DNA of 64,000 nt from Pseudomonas rhizoryzae (GCF_005250615.1 NZ_SULM01000007.1:248001-312000); one strand, 5' to 3'. Counted from the first letter of the stretch, positions 1 through 8,552 are shown. Numbers and translations are program-made. Notes: generated from the sequence alone by a model not told the origin.

Positions 1-762
1 TTCCTGGCGACCAAGTTCGGCCTGGTGCGCAGCGCCGACCCCACCAGCCGTGGCGTGAACGGCCGCCCCGACTATGTGCGCCAGGCGGTGGAAGGCAGTC
101 TGCGCCGGCTGGCGGTCGACCATCTCGATCTCTATTACCAGCACCGCGTTGATCCCGAGGTTCCCATCGAGGACACCGTGGGCGCCATGGCCGACCTGAT
201 CCAGGCCGGCAAGGTGCGCTACCTGGGGCTGAGCGAGGCGTCCAGCGAGACCCTCACCCGCGCCTACCGGGTCCATCCCATCGCCGCCCTGCAGAGTGAA
301 TTCTCGCTATGGTCCCGCGATCCGCTGGAGCACGGCATCCTCGCCACCTGCCGCGAGCTGGGTGTAGCCCTGGTGGCCTACAGCCCACTGGGCCGGGGCT
401 TTCTCACCGGTGCCCTGAAATCGCCGGAGGATTTCGCCGCGGATGACTATCGCCGGCTGAGCCCCCGCTTCCAGGGCGAGAACTTCCAGCGCAACCTGGA
501 GCTGGTGGAACGGGTACGGGCCCTGGCCGAGGCCAAGGGCGTGACGCCTGGCCAGGTGGCGCTGGCTTGGGTCCTGGCCCAGGGTGAGGACATCATCCCC
601 ATCCCGGGCACCCGGCGCCGGCACTATCTGCTGGAGAATCTCGGTGCGCTCGAGGTGCGGTTGAGCGTCGGCGAAAAGGCCGAGCTGGATAGCCTTTTCA
701 CCGCGGACGCCGTGGCCGGGACGCGTTATCCCACGGCCTGGATGCAGTTGGTCGAGCGCTAG
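1..762 (+). CDS. Aldo/keto reductase, 5' truncated by the window edge
   Basis: C-terminal about 253 residues of an NADP(H)-dependent aldo/keto reductase, a soluble (beta/alpha)8-barrel enzyme that reduces aldehydes and ketones. The frame is open from base 1. The first visible residues, FLATKFGL, hold the conserved catalytic lysine (codon at 13-15), so only roughly 60-80 N-terminal residues with the catalytic Asp and Tyr are missing. Further family marks are [10 protein letters not shown] (the conserved active-site His), [12 protein letters not shown], and near the end [19 protein letters not shown], the cofactor phosphate-binding loop. A hairpin follows the stop. It resembles the YajO/AKR13-like group; the substrate cannot be told from sequence. 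Confidence 0.93.
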   Translation, partial: FLATKFGLVRSADPTSRGVNGRPDYVRQAVEGSLRRLAVDHLDLYYQHRVDPEVPIEDTVGAMADLIQAGKVRYLGLSEASSETLTRAYRVHPIAALQSEFSLWSRDPLEHGILATCRELGVALVAYSPLGRGFLTGALKSPEDFAADDYRRLSPRFQGENFQRNLELVERVRALAEAKGVTPGQVALAWVLAQGEDIIPIPGTRRRHYLLENLGALEVRLSVGEKAELDSLFTADAVAGTRYPTAWMQLVER

Positions 763-770
763 ACACCACC

Positions 771-795
771 AAGCCCGTCGCCGACCGACGGGCTT
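771..795 (+). terminator. Hairpin after the aldo/keto reductase
   Basis: Perfect 10-bp stem AAGCCCGTCG / CGACGGGCTT around a 5-base loop, nine bases after the stop codon. No long T-run follows, so it is a likely but not textbook intrinsic terminator. Confidence 0.6.
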
Positions 796-1124
796 GCGCT
801 CTTGGCATCGATCCTGCTAGCTTGATCGGGTTAGTACCAAGCTGACCCCAATCGCTGGGCGCCTTTCCGCTCTCAACAAGCCGCGTGAAATCAGCGTCAT
901 CCGGATCGCTCCGATCCCTCGATTGCTCAGGATCTGCCGCCGCGGCCTCTGAATCTCGTGCCCGGCCGGTTGCCTGCCTTCCCAAGTACTTACCTGCATG
1001 CCTGGGCATTTCGCCCACACGCTGCCTTCCTCCAGCCAGAGATTCAGCCGTCGGCCGTCATGGGCACGAGGTTGCTGGAGTTATTTCACCGCGCCGACTG
1101 AGCGTGGATCCCAAGGATAGACGT
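796..1124. other. Intergenic stretch without a recognisable gene
   Basis: About 330 bases between the reductase terminator and the next start codon. Short frames exist on both strands but have neither family resemblance nor a ribosome-binding site. It presumably holds the promoter of the small gene at 1125; I cannot single out -35/-10 elements. Confidence 0.5.
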
Positions 1125-1352
1125 ATGAACATTCAAAACCAGGCCATCGCGGCCATGCAACATCTCCAAGCGGCCTTCGCGCCGTTCCACTGCATCACCA
1201 CCCCGGCATCGCGCAAGGGCGGCTTCAGCTTCACCGTGGTCGACGAGCGCGGCGTGGCCTGTCGCAGCGAGCGCCTCTACCCCGAGCAGTACAGCGCTGC
1301 CGACGGGCTGGAGCGAGTCATCGCCCGTACCCGGCGCGCCCTGGCGGCCTGA
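1125..1352 (+). CDS. Small conserved-looking hypothetical protein (75 aa)
   Basis: The chosen ATG is preceded by CCAAGGATAG, a good ribosome-binding site, and the frame reads [15 protein letters not shown] to the end RTRRALAA. A longer upstream extension of the frame looks non-coding and was dropped. The protein is soluble, with no signal peptide or membrane segment: an N-terminal helix, a short beta-rich middle ([20 protein letters not shown]) and a C-terminal helix. I do not recognise a named family. It is followed by a palindromic hairpin at 1375-1393 (9-bp arms), then by the gpmA leader. Confidence is in it being a gene; its function is unknown. Confidence 0.65.
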   Translation: MNIQNQAIAAMQHLQAAFAPFHCITTPASRKGGFSFTVVDERGVACRSERLYPEQYSAADGLERVIARTRRALAA

Positions 1353-1374
1353 GACGCGCTACGAGTGCCGGACG

Positions 1375-1393
1375 CATCACGGATTCCGTGATG
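1375..1393 (+). terminator. Palindromic hairpin after the 75-aa gene
   Basis: CATCACGGA / TCCGTGATG, perfect 9-bp arms with one central base, 22 bases past the stop codon. No T-tail, so it could equally be a protein-binding site or an mRNA 3' end stabiliser. Confidence 0.45.
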
Positions 1394-1405
1394 CCCATGC
1401 CGGAA

Positions 1406-1477
1406 ACCTCCATCTGCGGTATGTTTGGCACAGCTTCGCGTAGGCGTGAGCCAAACAATGAATCCCAAGATGGAGGT
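1406..1477 (+). promoter_or_regulatory. Two-tier leader hairpin overlapping the gpmA ribosome-binding site
   Basis: Outer arms ACCTCCATCT (1406-1415) and AGATGGAGGT (1468-1477) are perfectly complementary over 10 bp. Nested inside, GTTTGGC (1423-1429) pairs with GCCAAAC (1450-1456). The 3' outer arm contains GGAGG at 1472-1476, the only ribosome-binding site for the ATG at 1481. If transcription starts upstream, the folded leader would hide it. The structure is seen in sequence; a regulatory role is inference. Confidence 0.5.
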
Positions 1478-1480
1478 CGC

Positions 1481-2227
1481 ATGTCGCAAGTCGTATTCAT
1501 CCGCCATGGCCAGTCGGCGTGGAACCTGGAAAACCGCTTCAGTGGCTGGGCGGATGTGGATCTGACCGAACAGGGGATCCGCGAGGCCCACGAGGGCGGC
1601 CAGGCGCTCAAGGACGCCGGCTTCCTCTTCGACGTGGCCCATGTCTCGGTGCTCAAGCGCGCCGTCCGTACCCTGTGGCACGTCCAGGAAGGCATGGACC
1701 AGATGTGGCTGCCGGTGGTGAGCGACTGGCGCCTCAACGAGCGTCACTATGGCGGCCTGACCGGACTGAACAAGTCCGAGACCGCGGCCAAGTACGGCGA
1801 GGAGCAGGTGCTGGTGTGGCGCCGCAGCTACGACGTGCCGCCGCCCGAGCAGAGCGTCGAAGAGCAGAAGGCGCTGGCCGCCGATCCGCGCTATGCCGGT
1901 CTGTCGCTGGATCAGGTGCCGCGCACCGAATGCCTGAAGGACTGCGTCGAGCGCGTCCTGCCCTATTGGAACGAAGTCCTGGCCCCGGCCATCCGCAGTG
2001 GCCAGCGCGTGCTGGTGGTCGCCCACGGCAACTCCATGCGCGCCCTGATCAAGTACCTGGACAACATCTCCGACAGCGACATCGTCAGCCTCAACATCCC
2101 CAACGGCGTGCCGCTGGTGTATGAATTCGACGATAACCTCAAGCCCACCAAGCACTACTACCTGGCCGACCCGGACGAGGTCGCCGCCAAGATGGCGGCG
2201 GTGGCCAACCAGGGCAAGGCCAAGTAA
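1481..2227 (+). CDS. gpmA: 2,3-bisphosphoglycerate-dependent phosphoglycerate mutase
   Basis: Interconverts 3- and 2-phosphoglycerate in glycolysis and gluconeogenesis through a phosphohistidine. The 248-residue protein has the usual dPGM length. The signature [11 protein letters not shown] supplies the phospho-accepting His9; [14 protein letters not shown] is the conserved substrate loop; [14 protein letters not shown] carries the second catalytic His. The start was taken at the ATG 4 bases after GGAGG because it gives the canonical N-terminus; the frame extends upstream only through a hairpin-rich leader. The gene is monocistronic in appearance. Many pseudomonads rely on the cofactor-independent GpmI, so this gene may be a second isozyme; that cannot be judged from this window. 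Confidence 0.95.
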   Translation: MSQVVFIRHGQSAWNLENRFSGWADVDLTEQGIREAHEGGQALKDAGFLFDVAHVSVLKRAVRTLWHVQEGMDQMWLPVVSDWRLNERHYGGLTGLNKSETAAKYGEEQVLVWRRSYDVPPPEQSVEEQKALAADPRYAGLSLDQVPRTECLKDCVERVLPYWNEVLAPAIRSGQRVLVVAHGNSMRALIKYLDNISDSDIVSLNIPNGVPLVYEFDDNLKPTKHYYLADPDEVAAKMAAVANQGKAK

Positions 2228-2293
2228 GGCAGCTTGCGTCCGTCCTCTGGTGGGACCTTGCCAGGTTTTCCACAGGGAGGACGAGGCGTGAGC

Positions 2294-2322
2294 GGTGGAT
2301 AAGGCTGAAGCCGTTATCCACC
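2294..2322. repeat. Near-perfect inverted repeat GGTGGATAAGGCT
   Basis: GGTGGATAAGGCT (2294-2306) pairs with AGCCGTTATCCACC (2309-2322) with one bulged base. Such GGTGGATAA hairpins occur as dispersed repeats in pseudomonads; it may also end gpmA transcription. Confidence 0.5.
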
Positions 2323-2351
2323 CTACCAGCGCCGATCGCGCCAGGAGTCGC

Positions 2352-2448
2352 CGTAGGTTGGGCTGAGCGCAGCGAAGCCCAACAGGTCTCGCCTCAGGGT
2401 GCTGGCCATGTGGGCTTCGACGATGAAGCCGTCTCAGCCCAACCTACG
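2352..2448. repeat. CGTAGGTTGGG-bounded dispersed repeat, copy 1
   Basis: A 97-bp element starting CGTAGGTTGGGCTGAGC and ending CAGCCCAACCTACG, so its termini are inverted repeats of at least 11 bp. Internally GCGAAGCCCAAC and TGGGCTTCGACG also face each other. A second copy in inverted orientation is at 25177-25275. It lies between convergent gpmA and the YihY-type gene and ends two bases before the latter's stop codon. Confidence 0.75.
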
Positions 2449-2450
2449 AT

Positions 2451-3416
2451 CTAGCGCTTCACCACCCGCGCCTTTCCCAGCACGCCCTCTTCTTCCGCTT
2501 GGGCCGCCTGGATTTCCTCGTCGCCTTCCACCCCGCCGTCGCCTGGGGTCTTCTCGCCCTTTTCCTTGCCGTCTTCGCTGTGGTGTTCGATCACCGCATT
2601 GATCTCCGCGCCGAACAGCAGCACCGCCGAGGAAATGTAGAAATACAGCAGCAGCACGATGATGGCGCCGATGCTGCCGTAGGTGGCGTTGTAGTTGGCG
2701 AAGTTCTGCACGTAGTAGCCGAAGCCCAGGGACGCCAGGATCCAGACCACCACGGCCAGCGCCGAGCCGGGGGTGATGAAGCGGAAGGTCTGCTTCACGT
2801 CCGGGGTGACGTAGTAGAGCGCGGCCACGGCGATCATCAGGATGAACACCGCCAGCGGCCAGCGGATCAGCGCCCAGAGGGTCACCATGTAGTCTTCCAG
2901 CCCGACGTAGGCGGCCAGCCAGTTCATCACCTGGGGACCGAGCACCATCAAGGCCGCGGCGCTGAGCAGCAGGCCGGCAAGGCCTATGGTGTGCAGCACC
3001 GACAGGGGAATGCGCTTCCAGGCGGGGCGGCTCTCCACCACGTCGTAGGCGCTGTTCATGGCGGTCATCAGCGAACGGAAGCCGCCGGAGGCGGACCAGA
3101 GCGCGACGATGATACTGAAGGACAGCAGGCCGCCCTTCTGCGTCTGCAACTGGTCGATGATGGGGTTGACGGTGTCCAGCGCGGTGACCGGCAGCAGGTA
3201 GGCGGCCTGTTGGCGGAGGAAGGTGAAGAAGTCCGGCAGGTGCAGGAAGCCGATCAGGGCGATGAGGAACAACAGGAAGGGAAACAGCGAGAACAGCATC
3301 TGGTAGGCCAGCGCCGCCGCATAGGTGGGCATGTCGTCGGCGACGAATTCCTGGACGGCACGCTTGATGAGGGTGAACGGCGAGACGCCGCGCAGGCTGA
3401 AGGCGAACAAGGACAT
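2451..3416 (-). CDS. YihY/BrkB-family inner membrane protein
   Basis: 321-residue integral membrane protein of the YihY/virulence factor BrkB family (once called RNase BN; molecular role still unclear). The N-terminus FTLIKRAVQEFVADDMPTYA followed by AAALAYQMLFSLFPFLLFLI is the family hallmark. About six membrane segments are visible: near residues 35-60, 95-120, 135-160, 180-205, 215-235 and 245-270. The C-terminal ~45 residues are hydrophilic and acidic (EDGKEKGEKTPGDGGVEGDEE). The start ATG is the first in frame. It is transcribed alone, convergent with gpmA. Confidence 0.9.
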   Translation of the reverse strand: MSLFAFSLRGVSPFTLIKRAVQEFVADDMPTYAAALAYQMLFSLFPFLLFLIALIGFLHLPDFFTFLRQQAAYLLPVTALDTVNPIIDQLQTQKGGLLSFSIIVALWSASGGFRSLMTAMNSAYDVVESRPAWKRIPLSVLHTIGLAGLLLSAAALMVLGPQVMNWLAAYVGLEDYMVTLWALIRWPLAVFILMIAVAALYYVTPDVKQTFRFITPGSALAVVVWILASLGFGYYVQNFANYNATYGSIGAIIVLLLYFYISSAVLLFGAEINAVIEHHSEDGKEKGEKTPGDGGVEGDEEIQAAQAEEEGVLGKARVVKR

Positions 3417-3543
3417 AGCGGCTCCTGACGAACGTTCCTCGAGAGGGATTCCTGGAGGCGGTCTGAAGATGCCTGCGCCCAGCGGCTTTTCAGACCAGCC
3501 CTACCTTCAGAGTAGCGTTGGCCGGGTTGGTTGCGCCAAGGCC

Positions 3544-4386
3544 TCAGAAGCCCGACCCGGAGGCATCCCGGCAGGCGGCGATCTCGGCGGCGTTGGGCGC
3601 TCGAATCTCTTCTATGCCGCGGCTTTCATCGAAGTGGATGTAGCCAGCGGCGGCGAAGTCACGCAACCAGCCATCCATGGGCCAGAGTCCCCAGCGCGCC
3701 TGGAAACGCCGGGCATTCGCCAGGATGCTGGCGAAGTGATTGAGCGGCGGATGGTAGGTGGGGTGGTATTGGTGGAAGGCCCGAGCATCGGCCTGAAACA
3801 CGGATACCCCCGCCTCCCGGGCACGAAAGGCGAAGTCGGTGTCCTCGCCACCATAGCCGCAATAGCCCTCGTCGAAGCCGCCGATACGCTGAAAGGTGGC
3901 GCGGCGGCAGGCGAAGTTCAGCGACCAGAACAGCGGATGGGGCACCTCGGCGCCGGGCGGACGATCCCGGTGCAGGGGATGAACGACGCCCGTGGCCAAC
4001 AGCTCATCTGGCGTCCACTCGCCTTCGGCGACGCCGGCCGGCAGGTAGTGGACGAAGCCCTGATGCAGGGCCTCAGGGCGAGCGGCCAGTGCCTGGCGAT
4101 AGCTGTCGAGTAAGGCAGGCGCGGGGATACAGTCCACGTCGAGAAACACCAGTTCCTCACCTGGCGCGGCCGCCACGGCGGCATTGCGCGCCGCGGCCAG
4201 GGGCAGGATGCCGTCGCCCGTGACGCCGAGCACCTGGATGGGAAAGCGCGCGCTGTGCAGCGCACGCGGTGCCTCGTTCATCTGCACCACCACCAGGGCG
4301 GTGGGTGGCGTCGGGGCCAGCTCCAGGCCGCGAATGAGGTTGGCCAACTGCCGCTCGCGACCATGAACCAAGGTCAACACGATCAT
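3544..4386 (-). CDS. Family 2-type glycosyltransferase (GT-A fold)
   Basis: Predicted cytoplasmic nucleotide-sugar transferase of 280 residues. N-terminal MIVLTLVHGRERQLANLI begins a GT-A fold; FLDVDCIP (81-88) contains the metal-binding DXD motif; GGFDEGYCGYGGEDTDFAFR (169-189) is the acceptor-side motif of the galactosyltransferase C-terminal family. The start is fixed by an ATGA overlap with the stop codon of the upstream gene; an upstream extension of the frame lies inside that gene and is not used. Third gene of a three-glycosyltransferase operon, so it probably adds one sugar in the same glycan pathway. Donor, acceptor and product are not inferable. Confidence 0.85.
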   Translation of the reverse strand: MIVLTLVHGRERQLANLIRGLELAPTPPTALVVVQMNEAPRALHSARFPIQVLGVTGDGILPLAAARNAAVAAAPGEELVFLDVDCIPAPALLDSYRQALAARPEALHQGFVHYLPAGVAEGEWTPDELLATGVVHPLHRDRPPGAEVPHPLFWSLNFACRRATFQRIGGFDEGYCGYGGEDTDFAFRAREAGVSVFQADARAFHQYHPTYHPPLNHFASILANARRFQARWGLWPMDGWLRDFAAAGYIHFDESRGIEEIRAPNAAEIAACRDASGSGF

Positions 4387-5420
4387 GCTAGCACCTCCCG
4401 GGCGACCGCCTGGATGCAGGCGGCGGCGCGGCGCGCGCCTCCGCCGTCGCTCACCTGGGTCCAACGCTCCGGATCAAGCTGGCGCGCCTTGGTCAGCAGC
4501 CCCGGCCAATCGTCGTCGGCGGGCCAGGCTTCGCAGGTGATCGCCAGGCCCTGGGCGGCCAGCAGGCGACCGGTGGACAGTTGCTCGTCGAAGGGTCGGG
4601 CGTCGGGCAGGCAGACGAAGCGGCAGCGCAGATCCGCCAGTTCGGCCACCAGGCTGTCGCCGGCGGAACCGACCACTATTTCGGACCTGACCAGCCAGGG
4701 CGCCGGGTCGGCGACGCTGCCGGCGAAGGTCAGGTTGGCCGGGGCTGGCGTGGCGTCGTCCGCGATCGGGCCCAGCACCGTCCACCGCCAGTCGGGACAG
4801 GCCCGGGCAGCGGCGGCCAGGCGCGCGCGGCTGAAGGCAGTACCGCCATGGCCGGCGATGACCGTGATCGTCCAGGGCTCAGGCTGAGGCGTGATCGGCT
4901 GCCCGGCATAGCGTGACAGGCTGCCGGCATAGCAGGTCTTGGCGCGCCAGGCGGCCGGTGTGCCAGGTTCTTCGAGGAGTTCTGGATAGGGTGCCAGCAG
5001 GCGGCTGGCGGCGGCATAGGCCAGTTCATGGGCAGCATCGAAACGACTGCCACGCTGGCGCAGGTAGATCGTCGGCACGCCGCAGAGTCTGGCCAGCAGG
5101 GCTACTTCCACCGAGACGTCCACCACCAGCAGGCAGGGCCAGGCGCGGCGGAACCAGTCCACCAGCAACCCCATACGCTCGCGTAGGCCGTCTACCCCCA
5201 ACGGTGCATAGTGCAGGCAGGCGAAGGCCTCACCTTCGACACCGGGCGCCACATCGGCCGGCAGCGGGCAGAGTTCGACATGGGGCAGGTCCACGGACGC
5301 GGGCAAGCGACTGCCGAACAGGGTCAGAGGACGGTCGCAGGCCGCGGCGATGGCCAGGGCGCGGGTCACGTGGCCGGCGCCGTGGTGGTGGGCGTAGTAA
5401 CCGATGTTCAGCTCAGCCAT
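4383..5420 (-). CDS. MurG/GT28-like glycosyltransferase (GT-B fold)
   Basis: 345-residue GT-B protein. The N-terminus MAELNIGYYAHHHGAGHVTR has the GxGH nucleotide-sugar transferase loop seen in the MurG/GT28 and MJ1255-like group. The C-terminal half holds VIAGHGGTAFSRARL and VVGSAGDSLVAELADLRCRF, matching the donor-binding face of that fold. I chose the ATG at 5420 because it gives the canonical N-terminus and leaves 7 bases after the upstream stop; a GTG five codons earlier would overlap that stop by 8 bases. Its own stop overlaps the next start (ATGA), implying translational coupling. Acceptor and linkage are unknown. Confidence 0.8.
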   Translation of the reverse strand: MAELNIGYYAHHHGAGHVTRALAIAAACDRPLTLFGSRLPASVDLPHVELCPLPADVAPGVEGEAFACLHYAPLGVDGLRERMGLLVDWFRRAWPCLLVVDVSVEVALLARLCGVPTIYLRQRGSRFDAAHELAYAAASRLLAPYPELLEEPGTPAAWRAKTCYAGSLSRYAGQPITPQPEPWTITVIAGHGGTAFSRARLAAAARACPDWRWTVLGPIADDATPAPANLTFAGSVADPAPWLVRSEIVVGSAGDSLVAELADLRCRFVCLPDARPFDEQLSTGRLLAAQGLAITCEAWPADDDWPGLLTKARQLDPERWTQVSDGGGARRAAACIQAVAREVLA

Positions 5421-5427
5421 GGGCGGT

Positions 5428-6534
5428 CTAGCCACGGGCCACCCGGCCGGCGGCGACGTCGGCGAGCAGGCGCTCGTAGCGATCGATCATCAGCTGTTGG
5501 CTCCACTGGGCCTCGGCGCGTGCCCGGCAGGCCTCGCGGGACAGCGACAGGGCCTCGCGCAGGGCCACCGCCAGGGCGGGGACGTCGCCGGGTGGGGCCA
5601 GGGCGCCGGTTTCGGCGGTGAGCAGTTCGGGTAAGGCGCCGCGGGCGAAGGCCGCCACCGGCGTGCCACAGGCCAGGGCTTCGGCGACGATCAGGCCGAA
5701 GGGTTCATCCCAACAGGGCGTGACCAGGCAGGCCCGCGCCTGGGCCACCTCGGCCGCCAGGGCGGTACGGCCCAGGTGGCCGAGATAGACGGCCTGCTCG
5801 CCCAGCCGCGGCTCGATCTCCTGGCGGAAATAACGCTCATCGGTGGCCTGACCGGCCAGCCGCAGGGGGACGCCCGCTTCCCGCGCGGCATCCAGCGCCA
5901 GATGCGGGCCCTTGTCCGGCACCAGGCGGCCAAACCAGAGGGCATGGTCGCCGATCGGCGTATCGCGCGGGCGCCAGGCGTCGAGGTCGATGCCATTGGG
6001 AATCACGTGACAGGCCGGCGCCAGGTGCGCCCAGTTGTCGGCATTGGCCTGGGACACGGTGCAGTAATGGCCCCCACCGCGCCGATGCAACTCGCCGATG
6101 GCGTTGGTCAGCTCGAAGAACGGCGGGGTGTGCAGCACGGTGAGCATGGGCGTGCGGATCAGCCCGGACATGGTCACCGGCACGTAATGCAGGGAGTTGT
6201 TGAAGATGACGTCGAATTCGTAGCCATCGATCCGCTGCAGGCAGTCGAGATAGCCGTGGTGCTCGTCGAGGTACTCGGAGCTGAGCACGTTGCGCTTGCG
6301 CCGACAGCCATCGGCGCCGTAGTTGCCATCGTCGAGGATGGGCACCACGTTAAGCTCGGGCGCCGAGGCCGAGCTGGCGAACAGCGTCACCTCATGGCCG
6401 CGCTCACGCAACTGTAGAGTGATGTCGTAGGTGAAGGCTTCGAGGCCGCCAGCGAAAGGCTGGCGAACCGGATGTTTCACGTGGGTGAGAATGCCAATGC
6501 GCATGGAACCGTCCGCCCGCTGTTGCCCTGTCAT
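5428..6534 (-). CDS. Family 4 glycosyltransferase (GT-B fold)
   Basis: 368-residue GT4 glycosyltransferase, first gene of the leftward trio. Features: GILTHVKHPVRQPFAGGLE (glycine-rich acceptor loop), ALWFGRLVPDKGPHLALDAA (donor-site strand) and the E-x7-E motif in DEPFGLIVAEALACGTPVAA with Glu277 and Glu285. The ATG at 6534 has TGAGGAC at a suitable distance; a second ATG ten codons in (6504) also gives a good family N-terminus, so the start may be shorter. It is divergent from the glutathione transferase at 6693, so the 158 bases between them should carry both promoters. The glycan made by the operon is not known. Confidence 0.87.
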   Translation of the reverse strand: MTGQQRADGSMRIGILTHVKHPVRQPFAGGLEAFTYDITLQLRERGHEVTLFASSASAPELNVVPILDDGNYGADGCRRKRNVLSSEYLDEHHGYLDCLQRIDGYEFDVIFNNSLHYVPVTMSGLIRTPMLTVLHTPPFFELTNAIGELHRRGGGHYCTVSQANADNWAHLAPACHVIPNGIDLDAWRPRDTPIGDHALWFGRLVPDKGPHLALDAAREAGVPLRLAGQATDERYFRQEIEPRLGEQAVYLGHLGRTALAAEVAQARACLVTPCWDEPFGLIVAEALACGTPVAAFARGALPELLTAETGALAPPGDVPALAVALREALSLSREACRARAEAQWSQQLMIDRYERLLADVAAGRVARG

Positions 6535-6692
6535 CCCACCGTCCTCATGCCTAGCCGCTGGTTGATAGGAGTCTCACGGATGGGAATTGGTTGTGCGCTT
6601 CGTCGCCAAAGGCAGGTGGCGGGCAAACCTTCGAACCGACCAAGAGGTCACGACTCCTGGATCGGTCAATCTGGCAGACGACGGAGGTGCCC

Positions 6693-7424
6693 ATGCGTTA
6701 CGAACTGCACTACTGGCCCAGCATCCAGGGTCGCGGCGAATTCGTCCGGCTGGCGCTCGAAGAGGCTGGCGCGGACTATCTCGATGTCGGCAACGCCCCG
6801 GAGGGCGAGGGTCTAGGCGTACCAGCCATGGCGGCCTACCTGGAAGGCCAGACGACTCGCCGCCCACCCTTCGCCCCGCCCTTTCTCAAGGCAGGCGACG
6901 AGGTCATCTCCCATGTCGCCAACATCCTGCAGTTCCTCGGACCGCGGCTGGATCTGGTCCCCGCCGACGAAGAAGCGCAGTTCTGGGTGCATGGCCTGCA
7001 ACTGACCATCACCGATCTCACCGCCGAAGCCCACGACGTCCATCACCCGGTGGCGATCTCTCTGACCTACGAAGAGCAGCAGGCAGAGGCACGACGCCGT
7101 GCCAAGGCCTTCGCCGGAGAGCGCATCCGCACCTACCTGAGCTATTTCGAGCGCGTGCTCGGCTACAACCCGGCGGGCGATACCTGGCTGGTGGGCGACC
7201 GCCGCTCCTATGTCGACCTGTCGCTGTTCCAGGTGGTGGCCGGCTTGACCTACGCCTTTCCCAACGCCATGCGACGCTTGGCCCCGGAGATTCCCCGGGT
7301 ACTGGCCGTGGCCGAACGGGTGGCAACCCTGCCCAATATCGCCGCTTACCTCAGTTCACCCCGGCGCCTGCCGTTCAGCGAGAAGGGGATCTTCCGTCAC
7401 TATCCGGAGCTGGATCCGGCCTGA
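6693..7424 (+). CDS. Glutathione S-transferase family protein
   Basis: 243-residue cytosolic protein with the two-domain GST layout: an N-terminal thioredoxin-like part beginning MRYELHYWPSIQGRGEFVRL, with the xQGRGExxR pattern of sigma-like GSTs, and an all-helical C-terminal part containing GDTWLVGDRRSYVDLSLFQV, the conserved N-capping box region. Tyr7 in the HYWP segment is the likely catalytic residue. ACGGAGGTGCCC just before the ATG is a strong ribosome-binding site that decides the start. Monocistronic and ended by a strong hairpin. Substrate unknown. Confidence 0.87.
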   Translation: MRYELHYWPSIQGRGEFVRLALEEAGADYLDVGNAPEGEGLGVPAMAAYLEGQTTRRPPFAPPFLKAGDEVISHVANILQFLGPRLDLVPADEEAQFWVHGLQLTITDLTAEAHDVHHPVAISLTYEEQQAEARRRAKAFAGERIRTYLSYFERVLGYNPAGDTWLVGDRRSYVDLSLFQVVAGLTYAFPNAMRRLAPEIPRVLAVAERVATLPNIAAYLSSPRRLPFSEKGIFRHYPELDPA

Positions 7425-7434
7425 CCGGCAAAAG

Positions 7435-7460
7435 AAAAGGCCGCCCTGGGGCGGCCTTTT
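7435..7460. terminator. Bidirectional intrinsic terminator
   Basis: AAAAGGCCGCC (7435-7445), a 4-base loop, then GGCGGCCTTTT (7450-7460): perfect 11-bp stem with A-run and T-run, serving the GST gene and the convergent csbD-like gene. Confidence 0.9.
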
Positions 7461-7475
7461 CCGTAAAACCTTGGC

Positions 7476-7667
7476 TTAGGCGCGATCGACGGTGTTCTTG
7501 ATCGCTTCTTTGCCTTTACCGACGTTCTTTTGCAGTTTGCCTTCGGCTTCCTGGGCACGACCCTCGCCTTTCATGCGCGAATTGTCGGTGGCTTCGCCGA
7601 TGCCTTGCTTGACCTTGCCGGCCACTTCTTTGGCGGTACCCTTGATTTTGTCGCTGGTGCTGCTCAT
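7476..7667 (-). CDS. CsbD-like stress protein (63 aa)
   Basis: Small hydrophilic, Lys/Glu-rich protein of the CsbD family, starting MSSTSDKIKGTAKEVAGKVK and continuing KQGIGEATDNSRMKGEGRAQ with the typical GEGRAQEAEGKLQ repeat. Family members are induced by general and osmotic stress; biochemical role unknown. The chosen ATG has AAGGAGACTTGAT before it, a perfect ribosome-binding site; the upstream extension of the frame is discarded. Convergent with the GST gene and sharing its terminator. Confidence 0.9.
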   Translation of the reverse strand: MSSTSDKIKGTAKEVAGKVKQGIGEATDNSRMKGEGRAQEAEGKLQKNVGKGKEAIKNTVDRA

Positions 7668-7914
7668 ATCAAGTCTCCTTCGATTCGCACAGGCAGTGTG
7701 CTTGTAAAATCCGACTCCTGCTCTAGCGTCGCGGTTTCGACCATTCGTCGCAGAGCGCAGCGGCAAGAGATGTCAAGGTGTGTTTGGGTACCGGCTCCCG
7801 GAGCCTTTAGACTTTCCGCCTTTCTTCGTGAGCGACCGCATCAGGCGCCGCTTCCCGCGGGAACGTTGCGCAGGGTCGTCTCTCCAATTGCCACACCCTC
7901 ACAGGAGAATCCTG

Positions 7915-8439
7915 ATGTCGCTGAGCCCATTCGATAACCTGCCGGGCGTCACCGCCCAGCCCGACGCCGCCACCCGAGAGTTCGTCTTCAACCACACCAT
8001 GCTGCGGGTCAAGAACCTGGAGACCTCGCTGGACTTCTATACCCGCGTGCTGGGTTTCACCGTGGTCGACCACAAGGACTTCCCGGATGCCAAGTTCAGC
8101 CTGACCTTCCTCGCCCTGGTCGACCGTGACCAGATACCGACCGATCCGACAGCCCGCCAGCACTGGCGCAGGTCCACCCCGGGCATCCTCGAGCTGACTC
8201 ACAACCACGGCACCGAGAATGACGCCTCGTTCAGCTACCACAACGGCAACAGCGATCCGCGCGGCTTCGGCCACACCTGCGTGGCGGTGCCGGACATCCG
8301 CGCCGCTTGCGAGCGCTTCGAGCAACTGGGCGTGGCCTTCCAGAAGCGCCTGACCGACGGCAGCATGAAGGAAATCGCCTTCATCAAGGACCCGGACGGC
8401 TACTGGGTCGAGGTCATCCAGTTCACCCCGCTGTCCTGA
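7915..8439 (+). CDS. gloA: Lactoylglutathione lyase (glyoxalase I)
   Basis: Metal-dependent isomerase that converts the hemithioacetal of methylglyoxal and glutathione into S-lactoylglutathione. 174 residues, the longer form of the family with an N-terminal arm. All four metal ligands are visible: His in FVFNHTMLRVKNLE, Glu in ILELTHNHGTE, His in RGFGHTCVAVPDI and Glu in GYWVEVIQF. The start follows ACAGGAGAATCCTG, a good ribosome-binding site, and is supported by the MSLSPFDNLPGV N-terminus; upstream in-frame sequence is leader. A GC-rich hairpin follows the stop. Confidence 0.95.
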   Translation: MSLSPFDNLPGVTAQPDAATREFVFNHTMLRVKNLETSLDFYTRVLGFTVVDHKDFPDAKFSLTFLALVDRDQIPTDPTARQHWRRSTPGILELTHNHGTENDASFSYHNGNSDPRGFGHTCVAVPDIRAACERFEQLGVAFQKRLTDGSMKEIAFIKDPDGYWVEVIQFTPLS

Positions 8440-8446
8440 TCCCTCC

Positions 8447-8467
8447 GGGCCCGGCGTCGCCGGGCCC
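8447..8467 (+). terminator. GC-rich hairpin after gloA
   Basis: GGGCCCGGCG and CGCCGGGCCC flank a single T: a perfect 10-bp inverted repeat 7 bases past the stop. No T-run, so termination efficiency is uncertain. Confidence 0.55.
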
Positions 8468-8552
8468 CGCCTCCCCGCAAGACATCAGACAACTTCTCAG
8501 CGCTTAACCTATACCGACCAGCTCCTTGCTATCGACGACAGCCGCTGCCTTT

